DNA of 9,373 nucleotides from DUUS01 sp964416365. GTDB lineage: Bacteria > Bacillota_I > Bacilli_A > RF39 > UBA660. Shown piece by piece: positions 1 through 5,880 of the stretch. The stretch covers positions 1 through 9,373 of the forward strand of contig CAYQDO010000030.1 of assembly GCA_964416365.1 (NCBI GenBank). The letters are read 5' to 3'. The notes below the pieces were generated by a model. That model ran no database searches, was not told where the DNA came from, and saw only the letters and a program-made list of their open reading frames with translations. Made by a program: the position numbers and the translations under genes. Position 1 is the first letter of the stretch; each line of letters opens with the position of its first letter.

Positions 1-26
1 ATAATGTTACTAGGGTTGGTGATATA

Positions 27-1076
27 ATGATAGGAATTGCTCTTGAAGGTGGCGGCGCAAGAGGCGCGTACCAAGCAGGTGCTTATATGGCACTTAAGGA
101 ATGTGGTATTAAACCTCAAATGATTGCTGGGACTTCGATTGGTGCTTTAAATGCCGCTCTAATGGTCCAGGGTGATTTAGACAAAATGATCGATTTATGG
201 ATTAACACTACTACAGAGATTTTAGGTATTAATAGTGATTTAGCATTAAAAATAAAAACTAAAAATATTCATTTGGAAGATGTTAAGTTAGGATTAACTA
301 ATTTAAAACAAATATTAAAAAATAAAGGAATAGATACTACTTTGTTATTAAAAGCTATTAAAGAAAACATCGATGAAAAAAAAGTCCGTAATAGTAAAAT
401 AAAATATGGTTTAGTAACGGTTAAATTAAAAGGTTTTACTCCGATTGAGTTAACTATTGATGATATTCCGGAAGGTAAATTATGTGAATACATTTTAGCT
501 TCCTGTTATTTACCAGTCTTTTCTTTTAAGAAGATTATTGATGATAATTATTACTTAGATGGTGGTTTTTATAGTATTTTACCAGTTCCTTTTTTAGAAA
601 GACAAGGCTGTAACAAGATATATGCTATTAGAATTAAAGGAATAGGTCGTAAACAATCTAAATTATACGATGATACTGAAGTAATTGAAATTAAACCTAA
701 TAATAGTTTGGGATCAATGATTATCTTTGATCAAGATTCCAATATAGAACATATTAAAATGGGATATTATGACACATTAAAGGTAGTTAGAAATTTAGAT
801 GGCTATGACTATTACTTTTATCCTAAACCGAGTAGATATTATAAAAGATTGATTCGTAAAATAAACCCAGAAATTATTTCTCGCTTAGAAAGAAAATTTC
901 ATGCGGATGATTTAAAATCAATGGTAATTAAAACTATAGAATATTTATTTACAAAAAATAATTATGAAGTATATGGAATATATAATATAAAAAAAGCAAT
1001 TAGAAAATTACGTAAAAACAATTTGGTTGAAGAGTCTTTATATAAAGAGTTCATAAAAAATTGTAAATTATTCTAA
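27..1076 (+). CDS. Patatin-like phospholipase family protein
   Basis: A 349-aa serine lipid acyl hydrolase of the patatin family, expected to cleave acyl esters of phospholipids at or near the membrane. The N-terminus carries the oxyanion loop GGGARGAY (residues 8-15). The nucleophile elbow GTSIG lies at 35-39, making Ser37 the nucleophile, and the DGG motif at 178-180 gives Asp178 of the Ser-Asp dyad. All expected catalytic elements are present, so it should be active. There is no signal peptide or membrane segment, which suggests a cytoplasmic enzyme like the bacterial YchK/RssA-type members. The C-terminal ~130 residues are Lys/Ile/Tyr-rich and carry no motif I recognise. The ATG is preceded by a GGTTGGTGAT ribosome-binding region, and the ATAAT at the very start of the window could be the rest of a -10 box cut by the edge. 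The physiological substrate cannot be told from sequence. Confidence 0.93.
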   Translation: MIGIALEGGGARGAYQAGAYMALKECGIKPQMIAGTSIGALNAALMVQGDLDKMIDLWINTTTEILGINSDLALKIKTKNIHLEDVKLGLTNLKQILKNKGIDTTLLLKAIKENIDEKKVRNSKIKYGLVTVKLKGFTPIELTIDDIPEGKLCEYILASCYLPVFSFKKIIDDNYYLDGGFYSILPVPFLERQGCNKIYAIRIKGIGRKQSKLYDDTEVIEIKPNNSLGSMIIFDQDSNIEHIKMGYYDTLKVVRNLDGYDYYFYPKPSRYYKRLIRKINPEIISRLERKFHADDLKSMVIKTIEYLFTKNNYEVYGIYNIKKAIRKLRKNNLVEESLYKEFIKNCKLF

Positions 1077-1089
1077 GATTTGTTAAAAT
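1061..1089 (+). promoter_or_regulatory. Predicted sigma-A promoter of the YebC-family gene
   Basis: A -35 box TTGTAA (1061-1066) is followed after exactly 17 bases by TAAAAT (1084-1089), with an extended -10 TG at 1081-1082. It lies across the last codons of the patatin-like gene, and the predicted start is near 1096, just before the AGAAAGGAA Shine-Dalgarno at 1104-1112. I see no terminator between the two genes, so readthrough from upstream is also possible. Confidence 0.6.
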
Positions 1090-1119
1090 AGGTAAGTCAG
1101 AAAAGAAAGGAAATTAGAT

Positions 1120-1839
1120 ATGGGAAGAGCATATTCAGTTAGAGCAGCAAGTATTCAAAAAACTGGTGCTGCCAAAGGAAAATTATACACAACATTTTTT
1201 AAAGAAATTTATTTAGCAGCTAAGAAGGGATCGCCTGACCCGGACGCTAATATTTCTTTAAAAAGGATTATTGAAAAAGCCAGAAAGAATCAAATTCCTA
1301 GTGATGTTGTTACTAGAGCGATAGATAAAGCTAAAGGATTAAACGGGGATGAATATCAAGAAGTAATTTATGAAGGTTTTGGTCCTGGTACTAGTACATT
1401 TATCATTAAATGTTTAACAGATAATGTAAATCGTACAGTTGGTTTTATCAGAGCTGCATTTAATAAAGTTAATAAGTCATTAGGTGTAAGTAATAGTGTT
1501 GCTTATAATTATGATTATTTGGCTATGGTATCATTCAAAAGTGATAAAGAAGAAGAAGTCTTTGAAGCTTTGCTTAATGAAGGTATTGACTTAGTAGATT
1601 TCGAGTCAGAGAATGAAGAAATTAATATTTCGGCTAAGCCATCAGATATTAATAAAGTAAAAAATGTTTTAGAAAGTATTATTCCTAATATAGAGTATAC
1701 TTTTGATGAAGTGGGTTATTTTGCTAAAGACGAAATAACTTTAGCTGGAGAAGAATTAGAACATTTTGAAAGATTATATAATTTACTTGATGAAGTAGAT
1801 GATGTAGCAGCTATCTATCATAATGTTAAAAGGGATTAA
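1120..1839 (+). CDS. YebC/PmpR/TACO1 family protein (YeeI/YeeN-like)
   Basis: A 239-aa full-length member of the YebC/TACO1 family, cytoplasmic. The N-terminal helical domain runs through residues ~1-75, with the family pattern AAKKGSPDPDAN at 33-44 followed by an EKARKNQIPSD stretch. The central signature YEGFGPGT is at 84-91, followed by the conserved DNVNRTV (101-107), and the typical C-terminal end LLDEVDDVAAIYHNV is at 222-236. The MGRAYSVRAASIQKTGAAKG start resembles the Bacillus YeeI / E. coli YeeN branch more than classical YebC (MAGHSKW). The family was long annotated as transcriptional regulators. More recent work links it to translation, helping ribosomes through proline-rich stretches, so a regulator label should be treated with caution. 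The start is fixed by a well-spaced AGAAAGGAA site. The gene appears monocistronic, with its own promoter and a terminator that begins in the stop codon. Confidence 0.93.
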   Translation: MGRAYSVRAASIQKTGAAKGKLYTTFFKEIYLAAKKGSPDPDANISLKRIIEKARKNQIPSDVVTRAIDKAKGLNGDEYQEVIYEGFGPGTSTFIIKCLTDNVNRTVGFIRAAFNKVNKSLGVSNSVAYNYDYLAMVSFKSDKEEEVFEALLNEGIDLVDFESENEEINISAKPSDINKVKNVLESIIPNIEYTFDEVGYFAKDEITLAGEELEHFERLYNLLDEVDDVAAIYHNVKRD

Positions 1840-1862
1840 AAGAGTTTGTAAACTCTTTTTTT
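1838..1862 (+). terminator. Intrinsic terminator after the YebC-family gene
   Basis: A ten-base perfect inverted repeat, AAAAGAGTTT and AAACTCTTTT (1838-1847 and 1850-1859), sits around a GT centre and is followed by a T run to 1862. The stem begins inside the TAA stop codon (1837-1839). Confidence 0.85.
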
Positions 1863-1886
1863 ATTTAGTTTTTTGATATATTTTTC

Positions 1887-1895
1887 TGTTATAAT
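1887..1895 (+). promoter_or_regulatory. Extended -10 promoter of the methyltransferase gene
   Basis: TGTTATAAT is a perfect extended -10 element (TG at 1887-1888, TATAAT at 1890-1895). The -35 position (1867-1872, AGTTTT) does not match consensus and lies next to the T-tract of the upstream terminator, so the TGn element probably carries recognition. Initiation near 1902 gives a very short leader, with AGGA (1902-1905) as ribosome-binding site. Confidence 0.55.
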
Positions 1896-1914
1896 ATTAT
1901 TAGGACGTGATTAC

Positions 1915-2790
1915 ATGAAACTAAGTAATGATTGGAAAGATTATATATGCCTAGATGCTGGTAATGGGGAAAAATTAGAATATTGGAATGGGGTAATATT
2001 AAGAAGACCAGATCCTCAGGCTATCTGGCCAGTTAATACTGATAGTGATTTATGGAATAATCCAGATGGCTATTATTATCGTAGTGATAAAGGTGGAGGA
2101 CACTGGGAATTTAAAAAGAAATTACCAGAATATTGGACGGTAAGTTATAAAGAATTAACGTTCAAAGTATCACCAACTAATTTTAAACATACCGGATTAT
2201 TTCCCGAACAAGCAGTCAACTGGGACTTTATGATTGATAAAATAAAAAAAAGTAATCGTGATATCAAAGTTTTAAATTTATTCGCCTATACAGGAGCAGC
2301 AACAATAGCTTGCTCTTATGCCGGAGCTATTGAAGTAGTTCATGTGGATGCCGCTAAAGGAATGGTTGAGTGGGCTAAAGAGAATATGCAATTATCTCAT
2401 TTAGAGAATAACCGAATTAGATTTATCGTTGATGACTGTCTTAAATTTGTAGAAAGAGAATCAAGACGTGGCAATAAATATGATGCGATTATCATGGATC
2501 CTCCTTCTTATGGTAGAGGACCTAATGGTGAAGTATGGAAATTTGAAGATAATATTTATAATCTTATTAAAGCCTGTTTAACAATCTTAAGTGATACTCC
2601 ATTATTTTTTTCTATCAATTCTTATACAACAGGTATTTCTAGTACAGTCTTAGAAAATATTTTGAAAACTACGATATTACCAATTTATCCTAATGGTACA
2701 GTAGAAGCTGGTGAAGTAGGTTTACCCATCAAAACTAATAATTTAATATTACCATGTGGCATATATGGAAGATGGCAAGCTAATGATTAA
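1915..2790 (+). CDS. Class I SAM-dependent methyltransferase, COG1092/RlmI-like
   Basis: A 291-aa predicted S-adenosylmethionine-dependent methyltransferase of the COG1092 / Methyltrans_SAM group, which includes 23S rRNA m5C methyltransferases RlmI and RlmK. Visible motifs are KHTGLFPEQ at 91-99, the SAM-binding glycine loop VLNLFAYTGA at 119-128, the acidic residue in VHVDAAKGM (Asp145), and the catalytic-type MDPPSYG at 194-200. The N-terminal ~75 residues are not a recognisable PUA domain, so this is the shorter form of the family. The substrate, probably rRNA, is inferred from family only. I place the start at the ATG after AGGACGTGAT. An in-frame TTG at 1873 lies upstream of the -10 box and would not be on the transcript. 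No terminator is evident downstream. Trp-rich segments (e.g. residues 24, 38, 47, 64, 74) are typical of the group. Confidence 0.85.
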   Translation: MKLSNDWKDYICLDAGNGEKLEYWNGVILRRPDPQAIWPVNTDSDLWNNPDGYYYRSDKGGGHWEFKKKLPEYWTVSYKELTFKVSPTNFKHTGLFPEQAVNWDFMIDKIKKSNRDIKVLNLFAYTGAATIACSYAGAIEVVHVDAAKGMVEWAKENMQLSHLENNRIRFIVDDCLKFVERESRRGNKYDAIIMDPPSYGRGPNGEVWKFEDNIYNLIKACLTILSDTPLFFSINSYTTGISSTVLENILKTTILPIYPNGTVEAGEVGLPIKTNNLILPCGIYGRWQAND

Positions 2791-2940
2791 GGTAATATTT
2801 TAGTTTAAATACTTATCCAAGGAATAAATATTAGAATTTTATTAAATAATATTAATAAAAAATGAGTACTCAAGTATAAATAAAAAAAAAAATATTATAC
2901 TACTAAGTAGAGAATAATAAATAAATCACTCTTAAAAAAT
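2791..2940. other. AT-rich intergenic region with two short palindromes
   Basis: Between the methyltransferase and the first SipW-type substrate lie 224 bases with no convincing gene and no classical terminator. This part contains a perfect 10-base palindrome TGAGTACTCA (2863-2872), an 11-base A run (2882-2892) and an odd palindrome CTACTAAGTAG (2900-2910). These sit 50-100 bases upstream of the downstream -35 box and could be operator sites, but nothing in the sequence identifies a regulator. Confidence 0.35.
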
Positions 2941-2955
2941 ATGCAAAAAACGCAA
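2941..2955. promoter_or_regulatory. Candidate operator, ATGC-A-tract-ACGCAA element
   Basis: The minus strand here reads TTGCGTTTTTTGCAT. A nearly identical element, TTGCGTTTTCGCAT, lies on the plus strand at 4314-4327 over the -35 box of the signal peptidase gene. Here it ends six bases upstream of the -35 box of the substrate operon. The paired occurrence at the two promoters of one functional module suggests a shared regulator site; this is inference from two copies. Confidence 0.35.
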
Positions 2956-2961
2956 AATAGA

Positions 2962-2990
2962 TTGATTTTATTATTCCTAAATGCTATTAT
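2962..2990 (+). promoter_or_regulatory. Promoter of the two-gene SipW-substrate operon
   Basis: TTGATT (2962-2967), a 17-base spacer, then TATTAT (2985-2990) with an extended TG at 2982-2983. The predicted start is near 2997, followed directly by the strong ribosome-binding site AAGGAAGGA at 3001-3009. The core AATGCTATTAT is identical to that of the promoter at 6121-6131. Confidence 0.7.
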
Positions 2991-3014
2991 TAATATAGTA
3001 AAGGAAGGATATCA

Positions 3015-3614
3015 ATGAACGACGGTAAAGGGAATACAATATTATTAACTATAATTGGAATAGCAACTTTACTTATAGCTGTTATTGGTGCGACATTTGC
3101 ATATTTCACTGCAATATTATCAACAAATGAGACACAACAAGCATTTACAGTTACATCTGGTACCATAGGAACAGTATATGAAGGTAGTGATTCAGTAATT
3201 ATAGCTCAAGAGATTTGGCCAAGAGATGAAGCTTGGGGGCGCAAGACGTTTACGATTAAAGGAAATTCTGCAGGAACTGCAGATATATTTTATACAGTAG
3301 GTTTAGTAGTCACACAAAACACTTTTGGTGTAGGACATCTAAAATATTCTCTTAGTATTGATCCTGCTTCATCAACTAACGGTACAAAACTTCCGGTTGC
3401 TAATCAAGAAAATATTCCTGGTACGGGTGTTACAGCTGAATTGGGTACAGGTATATTTGATGGACCAACTCAAGGTGAAGAATCACATACTTATTATTTA
3501 GATATATATTTCCCTGACAGTGGACAGCCTCAAAATGAAAGCCAAGAAGGAGACTTTTTAGCTCGTATTTCAGTAGATGTTATAACTAGTGGGGAAGTTA
3601 CTACAACCCCATAA
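3015..3614 (+). CDS. SipW-dependent secreted protein, TasA/camelysin-like (copy 1)
   Basis: A 199-aa exported protein with a SipW-type signal peptide: a short polar N-terminus, a hydrophobic core at residues ~9-26, and the hallmark GATFAYFTA (25-33). Cleavage is predicted after Ala29 by analogy with TasA and camelysin. The mature ~170 residues are rich in Thr, Ser, Gly and Val and look all-beta. Towards the C-terminus is a SHTYYLDIYFPDSG segment (156-169), shared in form with the next gene's product, and the protein ends in a short Thr/Pro tail. There are no Cys residues and no LPxTG sorting motif. By family it is a candidate surface or biofilm-matrix fibre subunit matured by the signal peptidase encoded at 4372. 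I cannot confirm fibre formation. It is first in a two-gene operon, 26 bases from its paralogue. Confidence 0.8.
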   Translation: MNDGKGNTILLTIIGIATLLIAVIGATFAYFTAILSTNETQQAFTVTSGTIGTVYEGSDSVIIAQEIWPRDEAWGRKTFTIKGNSAGTADIFYTVGLVVTQNTFGVGHLKYSLSIDPASSTNGTKLPVANQENIPGTGVTAELGTGIFDGPTQGEESHTYYLDIYFPDSGQPQNESQEGDFLARISVDVITSGEVTTTP

Positions 3615-3640
3615 TTGATAAATAAAGGAGGAAATTTTAA

Positions 3641-4240
3641 ATGAGTGGAAATAGGACGAATACATTACTACTTACTGTAATTGGTGTTGCAACTTTATTA
3701 GTAGCTGTTATCGGTGCTACATTTGCATATTTCACAGCTAATATTACTGGAACTGAAACAGGTACATCTATTACAGTTGGTGCAGGTAAATTGACAATAG
3801 CCTATGCCGATCCGGATGGAGCTACTTTTGCTGGTTCAATTCAACCAGAAGTAGATACACCGGCCATAACCAAGGATTTTACTATAACAGGTACAAACAG
3901 TACTACTGCCGTTATGCCTTATAGTTTATTCATAGTAATTCAATCCAATAATTTTACAGAAAGTGCTTTATATTATTCCCTTGAATCTACTAATACTGGT
4001 GGAAATGGTCAAATAGTTGCGCCTGTCGCTCAAACAGGTTTAGGAACTGGGGCAAAGGAAATTCCCTTAGGATCAGGTTATTTCTCAGGAGTTGTTAGTT
4101 CTTCTGCACATACTTATGTCCTAAAGATTTATTTCCCAGAAACTGGCGTAGTTCAAGATGAAGACAAAGGAAAAAATTTGGCAGGCTATGTTGATACAAG
4201 AGTTGGAGAAGTTTATACTACTACTACAGTAGCTCCATAA
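3641..4240 (+). CDS. SipW-dependent secreted protein, TasA/camelysin-like (copy 2)
   Basis: A tandem paralogue of the preceding gene and also exactly 199 aa. The first 33 residues are almost the same, again with GATFAYFTA at 25-33 and predicted cleavage after Ala29. The mature parts are clearly more diverged. They still align through a KDFTITG strand (compare KTFTIKG), a YYSLES segment (compare KYSLSI) and an AHTYVLKIYFPETG block (compare SHTYYLDIYFPDSG). It ends in a TTTTVAP tail. It is translated from a textbook AAAGGAGG site (3624-3631, nine bases from the ATG), stronger than its neighbours, and a terminator follows. The likely role is a second, abundant extracellular fibre or coat subunit that may co-assemble with copy 1. 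This is inferred from the leader and context. Confidence 0.8.
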   Translation: MSGNRTNTLLLTVIGVATLLVAVIGATFAYFTANITGTETGTSITVGAGKLTIAYADPDGATFAGSIQPEVDTPAITKDFTITGTNSTTAVMPYSLFIVIQSNNFTESALYYSLESTNTGGNGQIVAPVAQTGLGTGAKEIPLGSGYFSGVVSSSAHTYVLKIYFPETGVVQDEDKGKNLAGYVDTRVGEVYTTTTVAP

Positions 4241-4267
4241 AGTTAAATAAATAAATATTTAAAAACT

Positions 4268-4292
4268 AGGATGATAATGCATCCTTTTTTAT
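4268..4292 (+). terminator. Intrinsic terminator of the SipW-substrate operon
   Basis: AGGATG (4268-4273) pairs with CATCCT (4280-4285) across a six-base loop, followed by a T run to 4290. It separates the two substrate genes from the signal peptidase gene, which has its own promoter. Confidence 0.75.
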
Positions 4293-4313
4293 TTGTAAAA
4301 AATTATTCTAATC

Positions 4314-4342
4314 TTGCGTTTTCGCATGAAAGCCATTATAAT
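4314..4342 (+). promoter_or_regulatory. Promoter of the signal peptidase gene with overlapping inverted repeat
   Basis: TTGCGT (4314-4319), a 17-base spacer and a consensus TATAAT (4337-4342). Unlike most promoters here it lacks the TGn extension. The small inverted repeat TGCG-TTTT-CGCA (4315-4326) covers the -35 box and resembles the inverted element at 2941-2955, so repression by a protein binding at the -35 box is possible. The gene's AGGTGG ribosome-binding site follows at 4362-4367. Confidence 0.65.
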
Positions 4343-4371
4343 ATAAAAAGAAGAATAGAATAGGTGGTATT

Positions 4372-5283
4372 ATGCCAGATAGCCCTAAAGATGAAAAAAA
4401 TGCGCTTAAAAAGTCTTTAGAATATGTAGCTAAACTTATTTCTACTGCACTAATTGTCATCCTGTTATTAATTGGGGCTTTTTTAATATACTATTTTATT
4501 TCTGCAAAAATAATAAGCAAGAAAGCTGGTGTAGCTCCTAAATTATCTTTATATACGATAGTTAGCGGTAGTATGGCACCGGCCATAAATAGATCAGATA
4601 TCATAGTAAATATTAGAGTAGATGATTTTAAGACTTTAAAAGTTGGAGACGTAATCACTTTTAAATCTCAAACATCTTTGATTGAAAATATGACTATAAC
4701 TCACCGTATAATAGATATAAAACTTAAAGAAGACGGAACAAGAGAATTTGTTACTAAAGGTGATTACAATTTAAGTGCTGATAGTTCTCCAGTTCAGCAA
4801 AGTGATATTCTTGGCAAAACCGTTTTAAAAATACCGAAATTAGGTCAAATTCAATTTTTGCTAGCTACCAAGTTAGGGTGGTTATTTATTGTGCTTTTAC
4901 CAGCATTAGGAATCATTATATATGATATCTTAAAATTGTTTAAAGTATTGGGGGTTACTGGAAAAGCAGAAAAAATAACCGGTAAAGATATAACAAAAGT
5001 AGTTGAAAAAGAAGAAAATAAAAAGATATTAGAAACCTTGGAAAAAATTAAGAATAATCCTCAATTATTTGCTAAAAATTATAATGAAACTGAAACTAAT
5101 AAAATGAATGAAGAAGTAAAATCAGAAGGTCAAATTGAACAAAATAATGAGATAAAAGAAATAGAACAGCCAAGTGTTGATAATAATCAACCTACCGAAA
5201 ATGGTACCTTCAATATTTTCCCAAATGATATAGCTAATGATGAAAAGGATAACCATCATTTTGACAATCCAAACAACTTATGA
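4372..5283 (+). CDS. SipW-like signal peptidase I (ER/archaeal type) with long C-terminal tail
   Basis: A 303-aa membrane-bound signal peptidase of the Ser/His/Asp type found in eukaryotic SEC11, archaea and Bacillus SipW. Order of parts: cytoplasmic Lys-rich N-terminus; membrane segment at ~22-44; box VSGSM (64-68) with nucleophile Ser67; THR motif with His111 where ordinary bacterial enzymes use Lys; TKGDYNLSAD (128-137) with Asp131 and Asp137 as acidic partners; second membrane segment at ~169-190. The last ~110 residues form a hydrophilic, Lys/Glu then Asn/Glu-rich tail that I do not recognise and that B. subtilis SipW lacks. By two-helix topology it would be cytoplasmic. Substrates are most likely the two GATFAYFTA-leader proteins encoded just upstream. 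The start follows AGGTGG with a four-base gap. The stop is TGA followed directly by TAA. Confidence 0.9.
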   Translation: MPDSPKDEKNALKKSLEYVAKLISTALIVILLLIGAFLIYYFISAKIISKKAGVAPKLSLYTIVSGSMAPAINRSDIIVNIRVDDFKTLKVGDVITFKSQTSLIENMTITHRIIDIKLKEDGTREFVTKGDYNLSADSSPVQQSDILGKTVLKIPKLGQIQFLLATKLGWLFIVLLPALGIIIYDILKLFKVLGVTGKAEKITGKDITKVVEKEENKKILETLEKIKNNPQLFAKNYNETETNKMNEEVKSEGQIEQNNEIKEIEQPSVDNNQPTENGTFNIFPNDIANDEKDNHHFDNPNNL

Positions 5284-5289
5284 TAAGAT
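5261..5289 (+). promoter_or_regulatory. Strong promoter inside the 3' end of the signal peptidase gene
   Basis: A consensus -35 TTGACA (5261-5266), a 17-base spacer, and TAAGAT (5284-5289) with extended TG at 5281-5282. It overlaps the last codons and stop of the signal peptidase gene. The predicted start is near 5296, so the transcript would begin almost exactly at the hairpin at 5299. It should drive the 169-aa gene at 5340. Confidence 0.65.
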
Positions 5290-5298
5290 ACTTATTAC

Positions 5299-5327
5299 AA
5301 AATTCTCTTAAATAGAGAATTTTTTTA
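5299..5327 (+). terminator. Intrinsic terminator / 5' hairpin between signal peptidase and 169-aa gene
   Basis: AAAATTCTCT (5299-5308) and AGAGAATTTT (5314-5323) form a ten-pair stem with a five-base loop, followed by T-rich sequence. For transcripts entering from the signal peptidase gene it looks like a terminator. For transcripts starting at the overlapping promoter it would be the very 5' end of the message. The GGGGGAA ribosome-binding site lies just downstream (5331-5337). Confidence 0.75.
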
Positions 5328-5339
5328 TTTGGGGGAAAT

Positions 5340-5849
5340 ATGCGTTTACAAGTATTTAAACTTTTATTCGAAATTTTTATCATTAGTTTATTAATGGCTT
5401 TTAGTATTCCTTCGTGGAAGGAAATTAATATTTCTACTTCTAGTTTAGATGAAAAATTCGCTGTTTTGGAACCAGGTCTAGAAATATACACTATTAACAA
5501 GACGGAAACTACTATTATTACAGAAAACTCTGATTTCAAGACAAGTAATTTTATGGTATATAATCGTTCTAATACAAAAAAAGAAGGAAAACTATTATTG
5601 AAATATTCCAAGTTGTCGACATTGGATTATAAAAATTTACTTGTTTTAATTAATAATAATTCTCTTGATTTAAACTCTTTATATTTAACTGAAAACAGAG
5701 ATTATTATGTCTTTGTCATAGAGAACATATCATTAGATAAATTCAACAATTATGAATACGGTCTTGGTTATAATGTTAAAGATGGAGTTTTGTATGATCA
5801 AATCATGGGTAAATACTTTGATGCCAATATCGAAATTGCTGAATATTAA
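5340..5849 (+). CDS. Hypothetical secreted or membrane-anchored protein next to sipW-like gene
   Basis: A 169-aa protein that I do not recognise. Residues ~6-24 are hydrophobic after Met-Arg and before an SIPSW stretch, so it carries either a signal peptide or an N-terminal anchor. The leader lacks the GATFAYFT hallmark, so it need not be a SipW substrate. The rest (about 30-169) alternates hydrophobic and polar residues in a way that suggests a small beta-sandwich, with Asn/Tyr-rich loops and no Cys. The pattern of short strands loosely recalls TasA/camelysin-type or Ig-like folds; this is only an impression. Its position behind the signal peptidase and two substrates, where fibre-anchoring or assembly proteins such as TapA occur in other systems, suggests an accessory role. 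It has its own promoter at 5261-5289, a GGGGGAA ribosome-binding site and a strong terminator. Confidence 0.75.
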   Translation: MRLQVFKLLFEIFIISLLMAFSIPSWKEINISTSSLDEKFAVLEPGLEIYTINKTETTIITENSDFKTSNFMVYNRSNTKKEGKLLLKYSKLSTLDYKNLLVLINNNSLDLNSLYLTENRDYYVFVIENISLDKFNNYEYGLGYNVKDGVLYDQIMGKYFDANIEIAEY

Positions 5850-5879
5850 AACAATATCGTAAACCGATATTGTTTTTTT
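5848..5879 (+). terminator. Strong intrinsic terminator after the 169-aa gene
   Basis: A twelve-pair perfect stem, AAAACAATATCG (5848-5859) with CGATATTGTTTT (5865-5876), a TAAAC loop and a T run to 5879. It starts in the TAA stop codon. It lies directly downstream of the antisense Cys-rich ORF, whose transcript it could also end: on the minus strand the stem is preceded by A and followed by a shorter T stretch. Confidence 0.88.
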
Positions 5880-5880
5880 G

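Noticed and set aside
269..493. Minus-strand 74-codon ORF
   Set aside because: It lies wholly inside the patatin-like gene, has no recognisable product and no site for translation; it is a shadow frame.
1873..1914. TTG start giving a 14-residue longer methyltransferase
   Set aside because: The TTG lies upstream of the TGTTATAAT promoter element, so it would not be transcribed from it. The ATG at 1915 has a proper AGGA site and fits family length.
2941..3018. A 25-codon ORF (ATG at 2941, TGA overlapping the next start) before the SipW-substrate operon
   Set aside because: It has no ribosome-binding site, and the operon promoter (-35 and -10) lies inside it, so the message begins after its start codon.
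3585..4239. Thr-rich C-termini of the two SipW substrates considered as sortase signals
   Set aside because: There is no LPxTG-type motif, hydrophobic segment or basic tail after the Thr run.
5234..5611. Minus-strand 125-codon ORF
   Set aside because: It overlaps the 169-aa gene, a terminator and the peptidase end in antisense, with low-complexity content and no ribosome-binding site.
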